The position numbers and the translations under genes are program-made. This document shows positions 21,813 to 33,299 of a DNA stretch of 64,000 nucleotides, in pieces (the first letter of the stretch is position 1; every line of letters starts with the position of its first letter). The notes under the pieces are model-generated. The model made no database searches. It worked only from the letters and a program-made list of their open reading frames with translations, and had not been told where the DNA came from. Origin of the DNA: Polytrichum commune (taxonomy: Eukaryota > Streptophyta > Polytrichopsida > Polytrichales > Polytrichaceae); assembly GCA_950295325.1 (NCBI GenBank), contig OX485804.1, positions 66,068,033 to 66,132,032 of the forward strand, in the 5' to 3' direction.

Positions 21813-23946
21813 TTGACCACGCCTCGAAATATTGACATAGATGATTTAGCATGTGAAACATGTGCATTGGATGATTTATCATCTTCTGAAGTTCCAAATG
21901 CACAAGGTATATGGAAAGACCAATGGTATAGCCAATTTGATTGGCTAGATTTTTCTCCCAATTCGGGAAGAGTGTGTTGTAAAATCTGCAAGGAGAAGGA
22001 TGGACGTTCGGTATATGCCAAAGAGGGATCCAAAAATCTAAAGGTAAGTGTATTTCATGATCATGCATGTTCTAGTGAATATAAAAAACTTTGTTGGGCT
22101 TTACAAAATGGTGGTAAAGTGTTGGAGGAGGCGATCAAACAAGGACAACGTGCATGTGATGAATCATTGTCATCATTGTTTCGTGCTGCCTACTTTATAG
22201 GAAAGCAATCCCTCCCTTATGCAAAATTTCCTTCTTTGTGTTCATTGCTTGCTAGTGTAAAGGCTCCTATCACTGCATCTTTGTATCATGATGAAAAATC
22301 ATGTGTTGATTTAATTGCATGTATGTCTAATGTCATAAAAAATCATATGTAGGGTTCGAAATTCTCCTTTCTATGGTATCATGATTGATGAATCTACGGA
22401 CATAAGTGTTACTGGTCATCTTGTTGTATTTGCTACAATTATAGAGGAAGGTGTGTCTTTGACTGTTTTTTTAAGTTTGTCAAAAATTGAGGGTGGAAAA
22501 AAAGATGCTAGTATTATTTTTGAATGTTTAATCAATCACTTAAAGATTTGCGAACTTGATTTATGCAAGTGTGTGGCATTTGGCAGTGATGGTACAAGCA
22601 CCATGGTGGGATCTCATGGTGGAGTAGCAATAAGATTGAAAAACAACCTAAACCCATTCATTTTGTCTTGTCATTATATTGTTCATAGGACTAATCTAGC
22701 AGTACTTGATGCATCTAAAGCATAAGATTGCAAGGTAATATCTGATGCGGTTGATAATATTTTGAATGCAATTGCTTCATACTTTAATATGTCAAATAAG
22801 CGTAAACATGCACTCACAACCTTGCAAACAATATTTTTTTATGCTAAAAAAATTATGAAACGGTATCATAAGATACGATGGCTTAGTAGGTGGCAAGCTG
22901 TGACTACCTTATGTGATTCATTAGAGTCTGTTTTGTGTTTTTTTTCATGATGTGGAAGACAAAAGAGACCTTGGTCAAATGAAGGTTCTTTTTGCCAAGT
23001 TAAAACAATTTAAATACATATATATTTTGTATTTTCTAGTTGATATCTTACATTCCTTAGCATTGTTATCAAAGATTTTTTAAAACAAATTTGTGGATGT
23101 CACAACTATTGGTAGTATTATTAGAACCGAGATAGCACAAATTAGAATGTTGTTTATTATTGACAAACTTATTTGAATGCTTCTACATTTAACGAAAACA
23201 CTGGCTATCATGTCATTCCCGAATATGGCCCTCTTAGGGGTCATCTTCGAAAGCTTTCAAGTGAAATTTATGGAAAAATATATCACGGTTTTGAAATGGA
23301 TCGGTCTAAGTTAGGAGATGACCTTGAAGAAGCACTTAAATTCCAACGTGCATTTGCGGAAGCTGTTGATGTAGGCTTGGATACTAGATTTGTAGACAAT
23401 GATCTTATTTCATGTTTTAAAATCTTAAATCCTATTAATATGCCTTCAAAGCATATAGGCCTCCAAAATTGGGGGGTGGTTGAATTGGAGAAATTACCAG
23501 CACACTATGGGCATGATCGCTCCCAAGAAGGTTCAAAATTTCCCCCCTTCGTTGATGTGATGGCTTGCAAGCATGAATTTCTAGCTTTCAAATTGTAAGT
23601 CACCACTGAATGGGGAGATAAGACTTGTAGAGATTTATGGGGCATGATCACATGGAATCATTCTTTGCAAACCCGATATCCTAATTTGCTTGTCCTTGCT
23701 GATTTGGCTAGAGTACAATGTGTATCGACATCCACTTGTGAAAGGGCGTTTAGTGTCCAAAATTTAATAAAAACACGAGTGAGAAATAGACTTGGAAGTA
23801 AAAATTTGGAAACTATACTTAGAATTGCTTTAGAAGGACCAAATGAGAACTTTGATAATATTATTGAAGAGGCGATTCCTTTGTGGAAAAGTGGAACTAA
23901 ATTCCGGTTTTTATATGTTAATCCTTCACTTTATGTATCTTCGTGA
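21813..23946 (+). pseudogene. hAT transposase pseudogene (ZNF862-like type)
   Basis: hAT-superfamily transposase in broken pieces along one strand. The N-terminal part has a TTF-like zinc-binding patch ('VCCKICKEKDG'). Next comes 'MIDESTDISVTG' with the first catalytic Asp, then 'AFGSDGTSTMVG' and 'HYIVHRTNLAV', and at the C-terminus the dimerisation block 'STCERAFSVQNLIKTRVRNR'. Breaks seen are a stop plus one-base shift at about 22,350, a TAA at 22,723-22,725, a shift at a T run near 22,943, and further breaks around 23,080-23,170 and 23,600. The first open piece has no ATG at its start, so the real start may lie in an upstream exon. About 700 residues would be expected for this group. Family assignment is firm, and the element's ends agree with it. 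Confidence 0.88.
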
Positions 23947-24439
23947 AGTGATGCATCTTGTTCAGTAAGTTCAACTATGTTTTCTAATTCTGAGGATACG
24001 GATATCTAAGAGATGCATGTATTGTTGTACTAACTAGCCTCTTAATAATGTATGAACCCTTTTTGGATTTATACATTTTTTCAAGGCTAAATCCTTGGCC
24101 CCAAGTTGGTGGGGGCTTGGCAAGGTTCAAATCCTTCCAAGGATACTTGGATTTTATATCAACACAAATTCACCCATTTAAAAGCATAATACCAATTTTT
24201 TTATAATATTAAAAAAAAACAAATCCGACATACAATACAAATCTTCGGAAATTTACCGAATTGAAATTCACAAAATCGGAAAATTACCGAATGAAAAAGT
24301 TAAATATCGTAATTTAACCGACAAAAAAAATTGGATTTAGGTAGCTTCCGATCAAAAAAATAAAAATCCGAATCTTTTCATAAAAGATCGGAAATCTACC
24401 GATTTTTGTAAAAAACTCCCCGGACTTTGGCCTCGAACC

Positions 24440-25320
24440 CCTTGCTTGATCCTAGAATAGGAGTCTTGTAAGATTCTAACCACCCCCGATAGCTAGGTTA
24501 TCAAGAAGCTCAACAACCCTACCGTAAATCAATAACTTATGGTCTTGAAGCCAATTTTCTAGTACCAGCGTCCCTCTATGGTTGGCAGTCACTATGACAT
24601 TCGCGCCACATATGACAACACGCTAATGATGGACGACAACATTTCCAAAAACATTTTGAACCCTAGATCCAATTTCATAGTTTGCCCTGCATGGACGGTC
24701 GGGAAGGTCCAAGACCGCTTTTTGTTAGACCTCATTAAATACCTCCAAACGCGTCGTGGGGAGCGGAGTCACCGTGCCCTATATCCTAGGTTGTAATCCA
24801 ATAGATGAGAGATACATGGATCCAAAGGACTATATGTATAGAGAGTTGTACGCTCACGCAAAATACAATAAATTCATTTGAGATACATGGTTTGCCCTTT
24901 GTGTAAATATACTTCAATGTATATTGATTTTCACATGCTCCCTTTCCCTTCCCTTGGTTTTTATTTGTTTTTATTTTGGCATCATTGTTTGGAATTCTCG
25001 CTTGAGGTTGTCAGCGTATCACACTTGGAAAACTTCTTCTATAAAACCATTTACAGTGTCGCATCCACCATTGACTACTCCAAAGAGCCTCTTGATGCCA
25101 GCGTTGTCGATAGCCCCCCACCCAAGCAAAAATGCCGACAATCTTTGTCTCCGTCACCACTCAAGGGCATAGAGCGCAACTACGTCCGGACATCCCCCTC
25201 TCGGCCCGGAGATAGTATTACACCTCAACGGCGGCTGCAGATGGACGCTTGACCTGTAAAGAGTGGACCCCTCCCTATTCCTTTGCGGGTTGCTTTGCCC
25301 CTCCACACCAACTTTGTCGC
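24440..25320. other. Interval with unrecognised open frames
   Basis: Plus-strand open frames at 24,578-24,796 and 24,878-25,252 carry no motif I recognise. They lie between the hAT element and the right arm of the long inverted repeat and may be a host gene fragment or part of an old element. Confidence 0.3.
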
Positions 25321-25324
25321 CCAC

Positions 25325-26285
25325 CTTTCCATGAGGAGTGCCCGAAACATCATGGGCACAAGGGGGACCCCAAAGTGACACCTTAGACTTGTGGTGCCAT
25401 TGGTGAGAGGGCCTAGGTTATCTTAGTGTAGGTGGGGGCCTCGGGCGTTGGGAATGCCTCCCACCCACGGAGACTAGGAGGCACGAGGATAAAGCCATAA
25501 GTTATACGTAGTTTATGGTGTATGAATTCTACAATGCTCAAGAACACCTCAATCGGAGGTGTGAGCTAGGAGATATGGCGATTTGAGTGGGGCGTTGTCC
25601 CAGGACAGCGACATGGTACAGCAATGGCCTGGGAGTGGCTCCTTGGACTGCCAAGGTTTGAACATGCATAGTTTCCTCAATACTTGCCTAAATGGGGCAA
25701 GTGATGCATTCATTGGCATCTACGTGAAAAAATAGATGACGATGGAGTGGTCGTTTGTTAGCATCAGACATCATACAAGGAAGTTATGGTGTTTTGAAAC
25801 TACTAGGGGTTTCTAGCCCCAACGGCTAAGGGAAAATGTCTACTTGGCCCCAACTCCTGGTAGAGAGACAAAAGATTTCTTGACGGTGGGGTTGGGGCCC
25901 TGCGAAAAGTCCTAGAGCCTTATATGATTGAGGTGGTGTGGCCGAACCCACTCAAGGCCGAATGACACGGCCTTCATGGGCATTGGCCCAATGTGAGGGC
26001 ATAGTTGCTTAGTATGGTTCGGGTTGTTGTAATGTTGCTCCGGCAACGCGATGATCAACATAAGATTGGACTTCCATGGATGGAAGTCTAAATCTAAGAA
26101 TTGGTTATTGATTAAGGGATGAGTCCCGAAAGCAAAGTAAGAGGTTTGGTCTCCTCTTATGAACTATAAGGTCCAGGCTATGAGGAGCTAACCATTAGCA
26201 TGGCGGAATGCGAAGGGTTAGCGCTCGTGACCCTTGCTAGAAATAAAGATGGTTAAGATGGTTAAGGGGAGCTGGCAAGGGTTGC
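25325..26285 (+). repeat. Long inverted repeat pair, right arm
   Basis: Reverse-complement partner of 17,600-18,545, separated from it by about 6.8 kb that includes hAT copy 1. Downstream it continues into different sequence, not the DUF7869-type coding part, so it is a second, truncated copy of the same element lying in opposite orientation. Confidence 0.8.
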
Positions 26286-26289
26286 ACCA

Positions 26290-27285
26290 AACTCGGACGC
26301 AAACGTGCCTTATGCCAAGGTGACCCCCCACAAACCAACCCCCCTGCCCATAGATAAACCATACATTATAATTCTTCTACCCTAAAAGGAGTGTGTAACA
26401 TGTTTGGATCTTTCTCCTCAAACTAACACATGTTTATTGGTTTAATGAGTTGCAAGTTGTGTCCAACCCTAAACCTCCGCAGTCCAGTGTATCCATCAAG
26501 TTGGAGCATTTCTACACCATGCATAGAAATGCTAGACAATCCATTTCATTGTATTCGAATTCTTCATCCTATAACTCGGGCGGTCGACGGACTCCAAGAT
26601 GTGTTATGGTAGGCCCACATCCTAACCTTAGTTGTAGTCGTAGGGCAAAGATTTTCAAGAATGTTGAAGCAATGCGAGCAAAAGAATCGGCAGCAAAAGA
26701 AAAAGATGCGATCTCCAAAGCTAGATAGGCCATCGTAGGCGTAGACATTGCGCATAGGCAAGATGATTTTAGGTCACACTATCCAATGGATGTGTGGCGT
26801 TAGTATGCTATTTCATTTACATGCCATATGTTGTATATTCTATTTGCAATAATATGAATGTTATATGATTTCCCTTTCAATATGGTTTAATGGTTGAATT
26901 GTCCTACCTAAACCATCTTGATATGAGTTCCTAATTGGGTTCTTGATATGAACACCCACTTCAAAGTATTTACATCTTACAACATTCTCCAATTTTTGTA
27001 TGATTTTATCCATGTTCTTATATTTGTAAATGTCTCAAAGTGCCGAAAAAATCCCAAATTAGCAAATATAGTGTTGTGTGACCTTACATAGTGGTACTTC
27101 TTGTGCATCCAAACTAAATTGTCACATTCAAGAAGAAAACTTAATTATTCCTAAAGCATTTGGTTAACATGAGTCCCTCTGAATGAATCAATGAAAAGCC
27201 ATCTACACACAACCGAGTGCTTGTGATTGTGATTAGGCCCACCTCCAACTGCAACTAGATTTTTTCTCGTTTCCACAAAAGGTGT
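26290..27285. other. Non-coding interval with a weak plus-strand open frame
   Basis: A 92-codon plus-strand frame at 26,450-26,728 ends in a Lys/Glu-rich helical stretch. I do not recognise it. The rest is AT-rich with no feature. Confidence 0.3.
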
Positions 27286-28751
27286 ATGTACAGCAATGTA
27301 CGGGGAGTACCCACGTTTAGTTACGAGCTAGCCGATTTTTTTTGGAGATTTTCGAATGAGTTTGCAATGATTCAGATGATGGAAAATTGTCGAGGTCGGA
27401 AATCAATTGGTTCAAGAGAGGATAGGCCAGCAATATGACCGGTTGAGGCATCATAGTTTACCGAGTCAATTTTTAAATTTTAGGCAAGTAGCCGAAGGGA
27501 CTAGGGATAGGGCGGAAATGTTACTATGGTAATACTAGAGTCATGACTTATAAGGTCAAAACCATGAAAGCTAATTTATGGTTGGTTTCGTTGTCATTAG
27601 GCCGATTAGGGTTTTGAGGCTTTAAGCAGCTAGAGACCCTCTCTCACAAGTATAAGAAGAGTTTGAGCCCCTCGGGCAAAGTATCTCACTCCTTCATTAG
27701 GGTTTTCCTCTCTACCCCACTCCTGCTTTAAGCTTCCGCTTCTACTCTTGTATTTTCAATTGATGTTTTCAAGCTCCGTGTTTGGCTCATGGGCAGGTCA
27801 TTGGCAAAAATCGTAGAAACAATGTGCAATAAAAAATAAGGTCTAATATATTCATTGTAGATAAATTGTATAAAAAATGTACATATAATATAGGGGGTTT
27901 TTTAAATAGTGAAAGTCATTTACATGTAAAATATCATGACATATAATGGCCTCTTTTATCTAGTCGGTACATGTAAAATAATGTGGAAACAAAGACTAGG
28001 GGTAGCAAGTCTAGGGTAGGGTATGTGCTAGTGAATGAAAAAAAAAAAATTCTGTTGAAAAATCTTGGATGGATGACTTTGCAAGCTGGTTGGCTTGAAC
28101 GTTACTGAACTAACGTATCCAATGTGGAGTTAATGTTCTCTACCTACCTGTTGGGAGGGGAAATTTCAACGCGTTATTTGAATTGCAATCTTCTTTCCAA
28201 TTTTCTTTGACAGTGTAAGTAAAGTAGGGTATTTTAAAATGATTCCCACAAAAAATTATAATTATTGATAGGGTGTATTAAAATACAAGCATTTACCTTT
28301 ATTTTGAAAAATACCATACCTTATAATCTATTCTGCAAGATAAACAACCCCCCATAAATAAGTCCGAGCACACGTGTATGCATTAATATAAGAGGGAGTG
28401 ACCCCCTATGAGCCCAAAATGAGTGCTCATATTTGTTTTATGTTTAGAATTTATTTAGAATTGCATTTGGAGTATTATTGAAACTATCAAAAGTATAAAA
28501 AGAGTGAGGCTTGGTGTGGATTTATGTTTAGGCCTTAAGCCTATTTTGTGTGGTGAAGAAGAAGCTTAGTGACATTAGGGAGTGTTTTGGTTAAGTGAGT
28601 AGTGTTTGATGAAGCAAAAGGAAGGGCCTTGGATTTAAATGTTTGAATTAGAACATGCTCTTGTTGGTTTAGAGGGTGAGGGTTTAGTGGATAGGATAAG
28701 GTCCTACTAAGTAGGAGAAGGTTGAGGAGTTTGTGGTTTGGGTGCCGTCTT

Positions 28752-28771
28752 TCCTCCTCCTCCTCCTCCTC

Positions 28772-28826
<55 letters not shown>
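28752..28826 (+). repeat. (CTC)n(CT)n microsatellite
   Basis: About eight CTC units run into some 24 CT units inside the unmatched interior of hAT copy 2. Confidence 0.95.
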
Positions 28827-28829
<3 letters not shown>

Positions 28830-28931
28830 CCTCCTCTCTAGGATTTTTGAGCTCTTAGAGTTAGGAAAAAATGTGTGAATTAGTAATAGGGTATTAGGGG
28901 ATTTAGTGTGATTAGGTAGGGGCTTAGTGTG

Positions 28932-29461
28932 GAATTAGGAGTAGCTGCCGGGCAGGTTAAGGCGTCAGTTCAACATCAGCTGGAATTAGGAGCAGGTGCC
29001 GGGCAGGTGAAGGCGTCAGTTCAACACCAGCTGGAATTAGGAGTAGCTGCCGGGCATGTTAAGGCATCAGTTCAATATCAGCTGGAATTAGGAGCAGCTA
29101 CCGAGGGCATGTTAAGGCGTCAGTTCAATATCAGCTGGGGTTAGGAGCAGCTGTCGGGCAGGTTAAGTCATCAGTCAATATCAGCTGGAATTAGGAGCAG
29201 CTGCCGGGCAGGTTAAGGCATCAGTCAATATCAGCTGGAATTAGGAAGAGCTGCCGGGCAGGTCAAGGCATCAGTTCAATATCAGCTGGAATTAGGAGCA
29301 GCTGCCGGGCAGGTGAAGGCGTCAATTCAACATCAGCTAGAATTAGGAGCAGCTGCTAGGCATGTTAAGGCACTAGTTCAATATCAGCTGGAATTAGGAG
29401 CAGCTGCCGGGCAGGTTAAGGCATCAATTCAATAGCAACTGGAATTAGGAGCAGCTGCCGG
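28932..29461 (+). repeat. 51-bp minisatellite, about 10.4 copies
   Basis: Head-to-tail units beginning 'gaattaggagcagctgccgg' and ending 'aatatcagctg', ten full and one partial. Most units are 51 bp (17 codons), and the first few read as one frame with a repeated 'GQVKASVQ' core. Units 4 to 6 are 53, 50 and 50 bp, which breaks the frame, so a protein product of the whole array is unlikely. It lies in the interior of hAT copy 2 that is absent from copy 1. Confidence 0.93.
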
Positions 29462-30224
29462 TCTTGCAAGGGCTTAATGCTAGGCTTGAAGGATTTAGTT
29501 AGAGGACTTAAGGGGACCAAGGGATATAAAGGGGGGAAGCCCGTTGTGCCACATTGGACGTGGTAATAAATGGTTAATTAGGTTGTCACTTAATATTAGT
29601 TTAAAATCATTAGTTCGTGAGTAAGTTAGGAAAACAAGAAGTATTGGATGATATTGGGATAGCAATAGGGAGTGTTATGATTGGGATAATAGAGAAGAGC
29701 GTTTGTCAACGCTTGTAATATTATCGTGGAATGGATTGGTGTGCAATGATTGATGGGAAATGTAATGGATTCTCACGAATTTGGTCAAATGGATTTGTGG
29801 AAACACGAATGTGATATCCATTCCCTCACCCGGACTAGGACGCTTAAGGGTGGGCGGTTTGGCCTCACACCCCCCCCTCGGAAGTTTGGCTTCAAGCTTA
29901 GTGGGTGGCTTCCGATATTGCACCACTTGTCAATCTCGTTCAAGCGTACATTGAATTAAGTGCTAAAATGCTAGTTTTTTTCTTCATCTTTTCTTTTGGT
30001 TTTGCAATTGTGGGTAATAGTAGTTATGGTGATATATTGTGGCCATGTCTTGACAATAGATCGGTTGTAGGTTGAGTGATGATGTTCGCGGATGCATGGA
30101 GGTTCAAGGAACATTTATGTTGGATTTTCATGTTGGTGGGTTGATTATAAGTTGTGGATGCTTATGGTGGTTTGGGGGATCACATTCAGGTGTTGGTTGT
30201 GAGTGATTCAAGGCCCGCTGGGTT

Positions 30225-30398
30225 GGAAGCAAAAATTTGGAATCTATTCTTAGAATTGCTTGGGAGGGGCCACATGAGAACATTGATAATCTCATTGAAG
30301 AGGCAATTCCTTCGTGGAAAAATGGAACTAAGAACCGGTTCCTATATGCCAACCATTCACGTTATATGTCTTCTGCAAGTGACTTTTTTGTTCAATAA
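30225..30398 (+). pseudogene. hAT transposase C-terminal fragment
   Basis: A 57-codon open stretch ending in TAA that matches the last part of the transposase in copy 1: 'GSKNLES', 'LRIAWEGP', 'NIDNLIEEAIPSWKNGTK'. It is all that remains of the transposase in copy 2 and lies in the correct position relative to the right end. Confidence 0.85.
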
Positions 30399-30869
30399 CT
30401 TCAATTATGTTCCCAATTCTAAGGATGTCGATTAGTTTCAAGGTTGCATGTATTGTTATACTAACCAACCTCTAAAAAATATATGCACCCTCTTTGAATC
30501 CATACATTTCTCAAAGGCTACATTCTTGGCCCCAAGATGGTGGGGGCTTGGCAAGGTTCAACTCCTTCCAAGGAAACCTGAGATTTTTTTCAACACAAAT
30601 TCACTCCCTTAAAAACATAACACCAATTTTATTTTATATAAAAAAATCCGACTTAATATACTTAACTTCGAAAATATACTGAAGTAAAATTTAGAAACTA
30701 GGAAAACTGCTGAATGATAAAGGTAAATCTTGGAATTTAACCGAGAAAAAAAACTGGCTTTTGGTAGCTTCCGAGTGAAAGAAAAAAAATCCGAACCAAT
30801 TTCATAAAAGGTAGGAAATGCACCGATTTTTGTATAGAACTCCCCCGACTGTGATGTACAGTAGTTGAA

Positions 30870-31481
30870 GAAAGGATTTGTCAACAGCTTCAAATAATAT
30901 ATTTTGACTTAGTCCCGCATGTTGGTGCAATCCGTGAAATGGAGATCAAAGAATTTTATGGGTTTTAGTGTAGATTTTAAGGAACAGGTGCTATTTTCTC
31001 CTTCAATCCTTCTCCGGTTCCCCTGCTTCAACTTGGTGTCATAAAATATCAATTGCAAACAACATTCAACCAGAGAAAATGAATAACAACTATCACAACC
31101 ACCCTCAACTACGCCTTGTATTGTGGGTACTAATAAACTATAATAAGCGCTCATGGTTACGGTCGTCATCCTTATGGAACCTTATTGTGACCTTATCCAC
31201 TCGTTGGCCCTAAATTAACATATAGAATCATCCACTAGATGAATCAATAACCATGTTTATATATTACTAGACCCTTTAGCTTGGTTAGAATTGTGGGGAG
31301 ATAGCTCAAAAAGGGGTTACAAAGGTCCACAACACCTATCAATGGGGCTTGAGTAAAAATAATGGCCAATATGTAGAGCCCGAAAGTTATTTTTTAAAAC
31401 TACATTAATTTTTATGTTGTATTAAGAAATTGAATTAGTGTAATGGGTTTAGATTGGGATGAATCAATCCTAAACCTATAG
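30870..31481. other. Non-coding flank of the CACTA element
   Basis: No gene seen. The last 120 bp resemble 42,480-42,580 (shared 'gggatgaatcaa' and 'aaacctatag'), so the CACTA element landed in a copy of a local repeat. Confidence 0.5.
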
Positions 31482-32760
31482 AGGCACTACAAGGAGAACA
31501 CAGAAAAATGACTACGGCCATATGACCGGATATGACTAGCGGTTGCAGGGAAGTCATATTGAACCAAAGCGATGACTAAAACTGACTGTAGTCATCACAT
31601 GACTATGATTTTAGAGAGAGCGGACAAGAATTTTCCGGGAACCCTGTGGAGAACGTGTTGGGAGCACGTACACAAACAATTTGATTGAAATTGCGAAAGG
31701 ACTTCCACATCATTGCACTGCAGGGTTTGACGAGCAGTGCTAGAGAATGTAATATGCACAAGTCTGTACTTGATGGCTTGACCATGTAATGTGGGACAAG
31801 GTGAGTATCCTCATTCATGTTATGTCACTTCTTCACGAGGTTTTCCTTAAGCAATTTGTTTTAAAGTTTTCCTCAAGTTTTGAATGTAAATTGTCCATTT
31901 TTCAAACTCATCCAGTCATCTACAACTAGTGTTTAGTTCTTTCCACTCATTCTTGTGCACACATTAACCCTTGCGCCATATAAGGTGTGTTCCGCACTTG
32001 GTGACAATTTCAGTAACTTTCTTTGTCTTAGGTTCTTGGCAACCTAGAACCTTGTTTCATGCAATATTTCTTTGTCGATGTAAAGGTTGTCATGGCACTT
32101 GAGAGTGTGTAGATGTGATTCGCACACTAGAGAACAATCATGTTATGCAGGTGGCACCTTCACTTTAAGTTGCAACCCGGGTGAGTGATATTGCATAGTA
32201 TTGATTGGAGTGACTTGCAAGGTTACGCATTGGTTGAGGCTTGCAATATTTTTTTATAGGTTTGAGGTTGGGAAGCTCCAATAGCAACATTAAGTGATAT
32301 ATGTAGTGACATTTGGTTGTTTGTTGTCACGCATTATGGGCTATGGGGTTTTAGTTTACACATGGCTAGAAGAGAGGTTAGCACTGAGGAGAGCACTTAG
32401 GTCGAATCTTCCGCCACCCCCAGCCACGATGACAGCGACAACGATGATAGCAACGATAATGATAGTGGAGCTCGAAGTGGACAGAGAGGGCAGGCTAGGA
32501 GGAAGGGTCCGAGAGGTGCGGAAGAGAAGCCCAATGCATACGAGGTTCAGAGGCAACAACGAATAAGGCGAAATTTAGTTGTTTTCTCGAAGCTGGGCGT
32601 AGCTAGACTAGCAACTCAAATCAAATCCGCAAGAATTTGAAGGGAGAGACTCGAAGGCCGTGACAACAGAAGAACGACGCATTGGTTCCATAAAGTGCGT
32701 ATGTGGGCTGTTGTGCTTGCCATCCTAAACCCTTTACCTATTATGAATTGCACTTGCATT

Positions 32761-32980
32761 GCACGATAAATAGCAAGAATACCTCCATTCCCGCGGTACA
32801 CCTCTGCACAAGAGATATTGAGGTCCATAGCCAATTTGCCGGATAAGCATGTGGAAGAGGTGTTCCAAGGCATTGCTAGAATGCCCCAAATATCGAGTGT
32901 TGTTTTGGACCGCATGGCAGGATTGTTGTCTGACATGTTTGAGGACTCCAGGGACATCCTTCTTCCGAGTAGAGGAGGGT
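32761..32980 (+). other. Helical open stretch inside the CACTA element, unrecognised
   Basis: An open stretch of about 73 codons without ATG reads with a clear amphipathic pattern ('NLPDKHVEEVFQGIARMPQI', then 'LLSDMFEDSRDILLPS'). It could be a decayed exon of a transposon protein. I do not recognise the family. Confidence 0.3.
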
Positions 32981-33187
32981 GACCCCTGTGAACCCTTTGA
33001 ATGGTCCACCACTCTGCGGGATCACTTTTAGTTAGAATGTTAGCATTAAAAGTTAGAATTGATAGGGAATTTAGGGAAAATTAGTTCATTTAGCATTTAG
33101 CCTAGAAGAAGGAAGGTCAAAATGAAACTAAGTAGTGCTAGAAGATAGCAAAGTAGAAAAAATGTGCTAGCTAGTAAAAACAACTAG

Positions 33188-33290
33188 CTAAGCAAATATT
33201 AGTAGATGCTAGTTATTAAGCAAATATTAGTAGATGCTAGTTATTAAGCAAATGTTAGTAGATGCTAGCTAAGCAAGTGTTAGTTTATTA
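33188..33290 (+). repeat. About 30-bp tandem repeat, three copies
   Basis: Units of 'aagcaaatattagtagatgc' plus 'tagttatt' repeat three times, the last degenerate. Lies in AT-rich filler within the CACTA element. Confidence 0.75.
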
Positions 33291-33299
33291 GTTAGTGTG

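Larger units (their letters stand above)
19904..24429 (+). mobile_element. Complete hAT element, copy 1
   Basis: A 4,526-bp element with terminal inverted repeats 'caatgaacggggagt' (left) and the complement of 'caaagtccggggagt' (right). It is flanked by a perfect 8-bp target duplication 'gcctcgaa' at 19,896-19,903 and 24,430-24,437. Eight-base duplications and ends starting with CA are hAT hallmarks. It carries a broken transposase (21,813-23,946). Subterminal regions are rich in 'ccgaa', 'cggaa' and 'accga' motifs, the likely transposase binding sites. The 5' part (about 20,500-21,700) is non-coding, with a small tandem repeat. Confidence 0.93.
27294..30853 (+). mobile_element. hAT element, copy 2, with replaced interior
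   Basis: A 3,560-bp element of the same family as copy 1. Ends are 'caatgtacggggagt' and the complement of 'cacagtcgggggagt', with a perfect 8-bp target duplication 'atgtacag' at 27,286-27,293 and 30,854-30,861. About 480 bp at the left (to about 27,765) and about 630 bp at the right (from about 30,215) match copy 1. The 2.4 kb between them does not match. That insert holds a CTC/CT microsatellite and a 51-bp minisatellite. The element cannot move by itself and would need a transposase in trans. Confidence 0.9.

Noticed and set aside
28929-29144. Open frame through the first minisatellite units
   Set aside because: Frame is broken by later units of 53 and 50 bp, there is no flanking coding signal, and it sits in a transposon interior.
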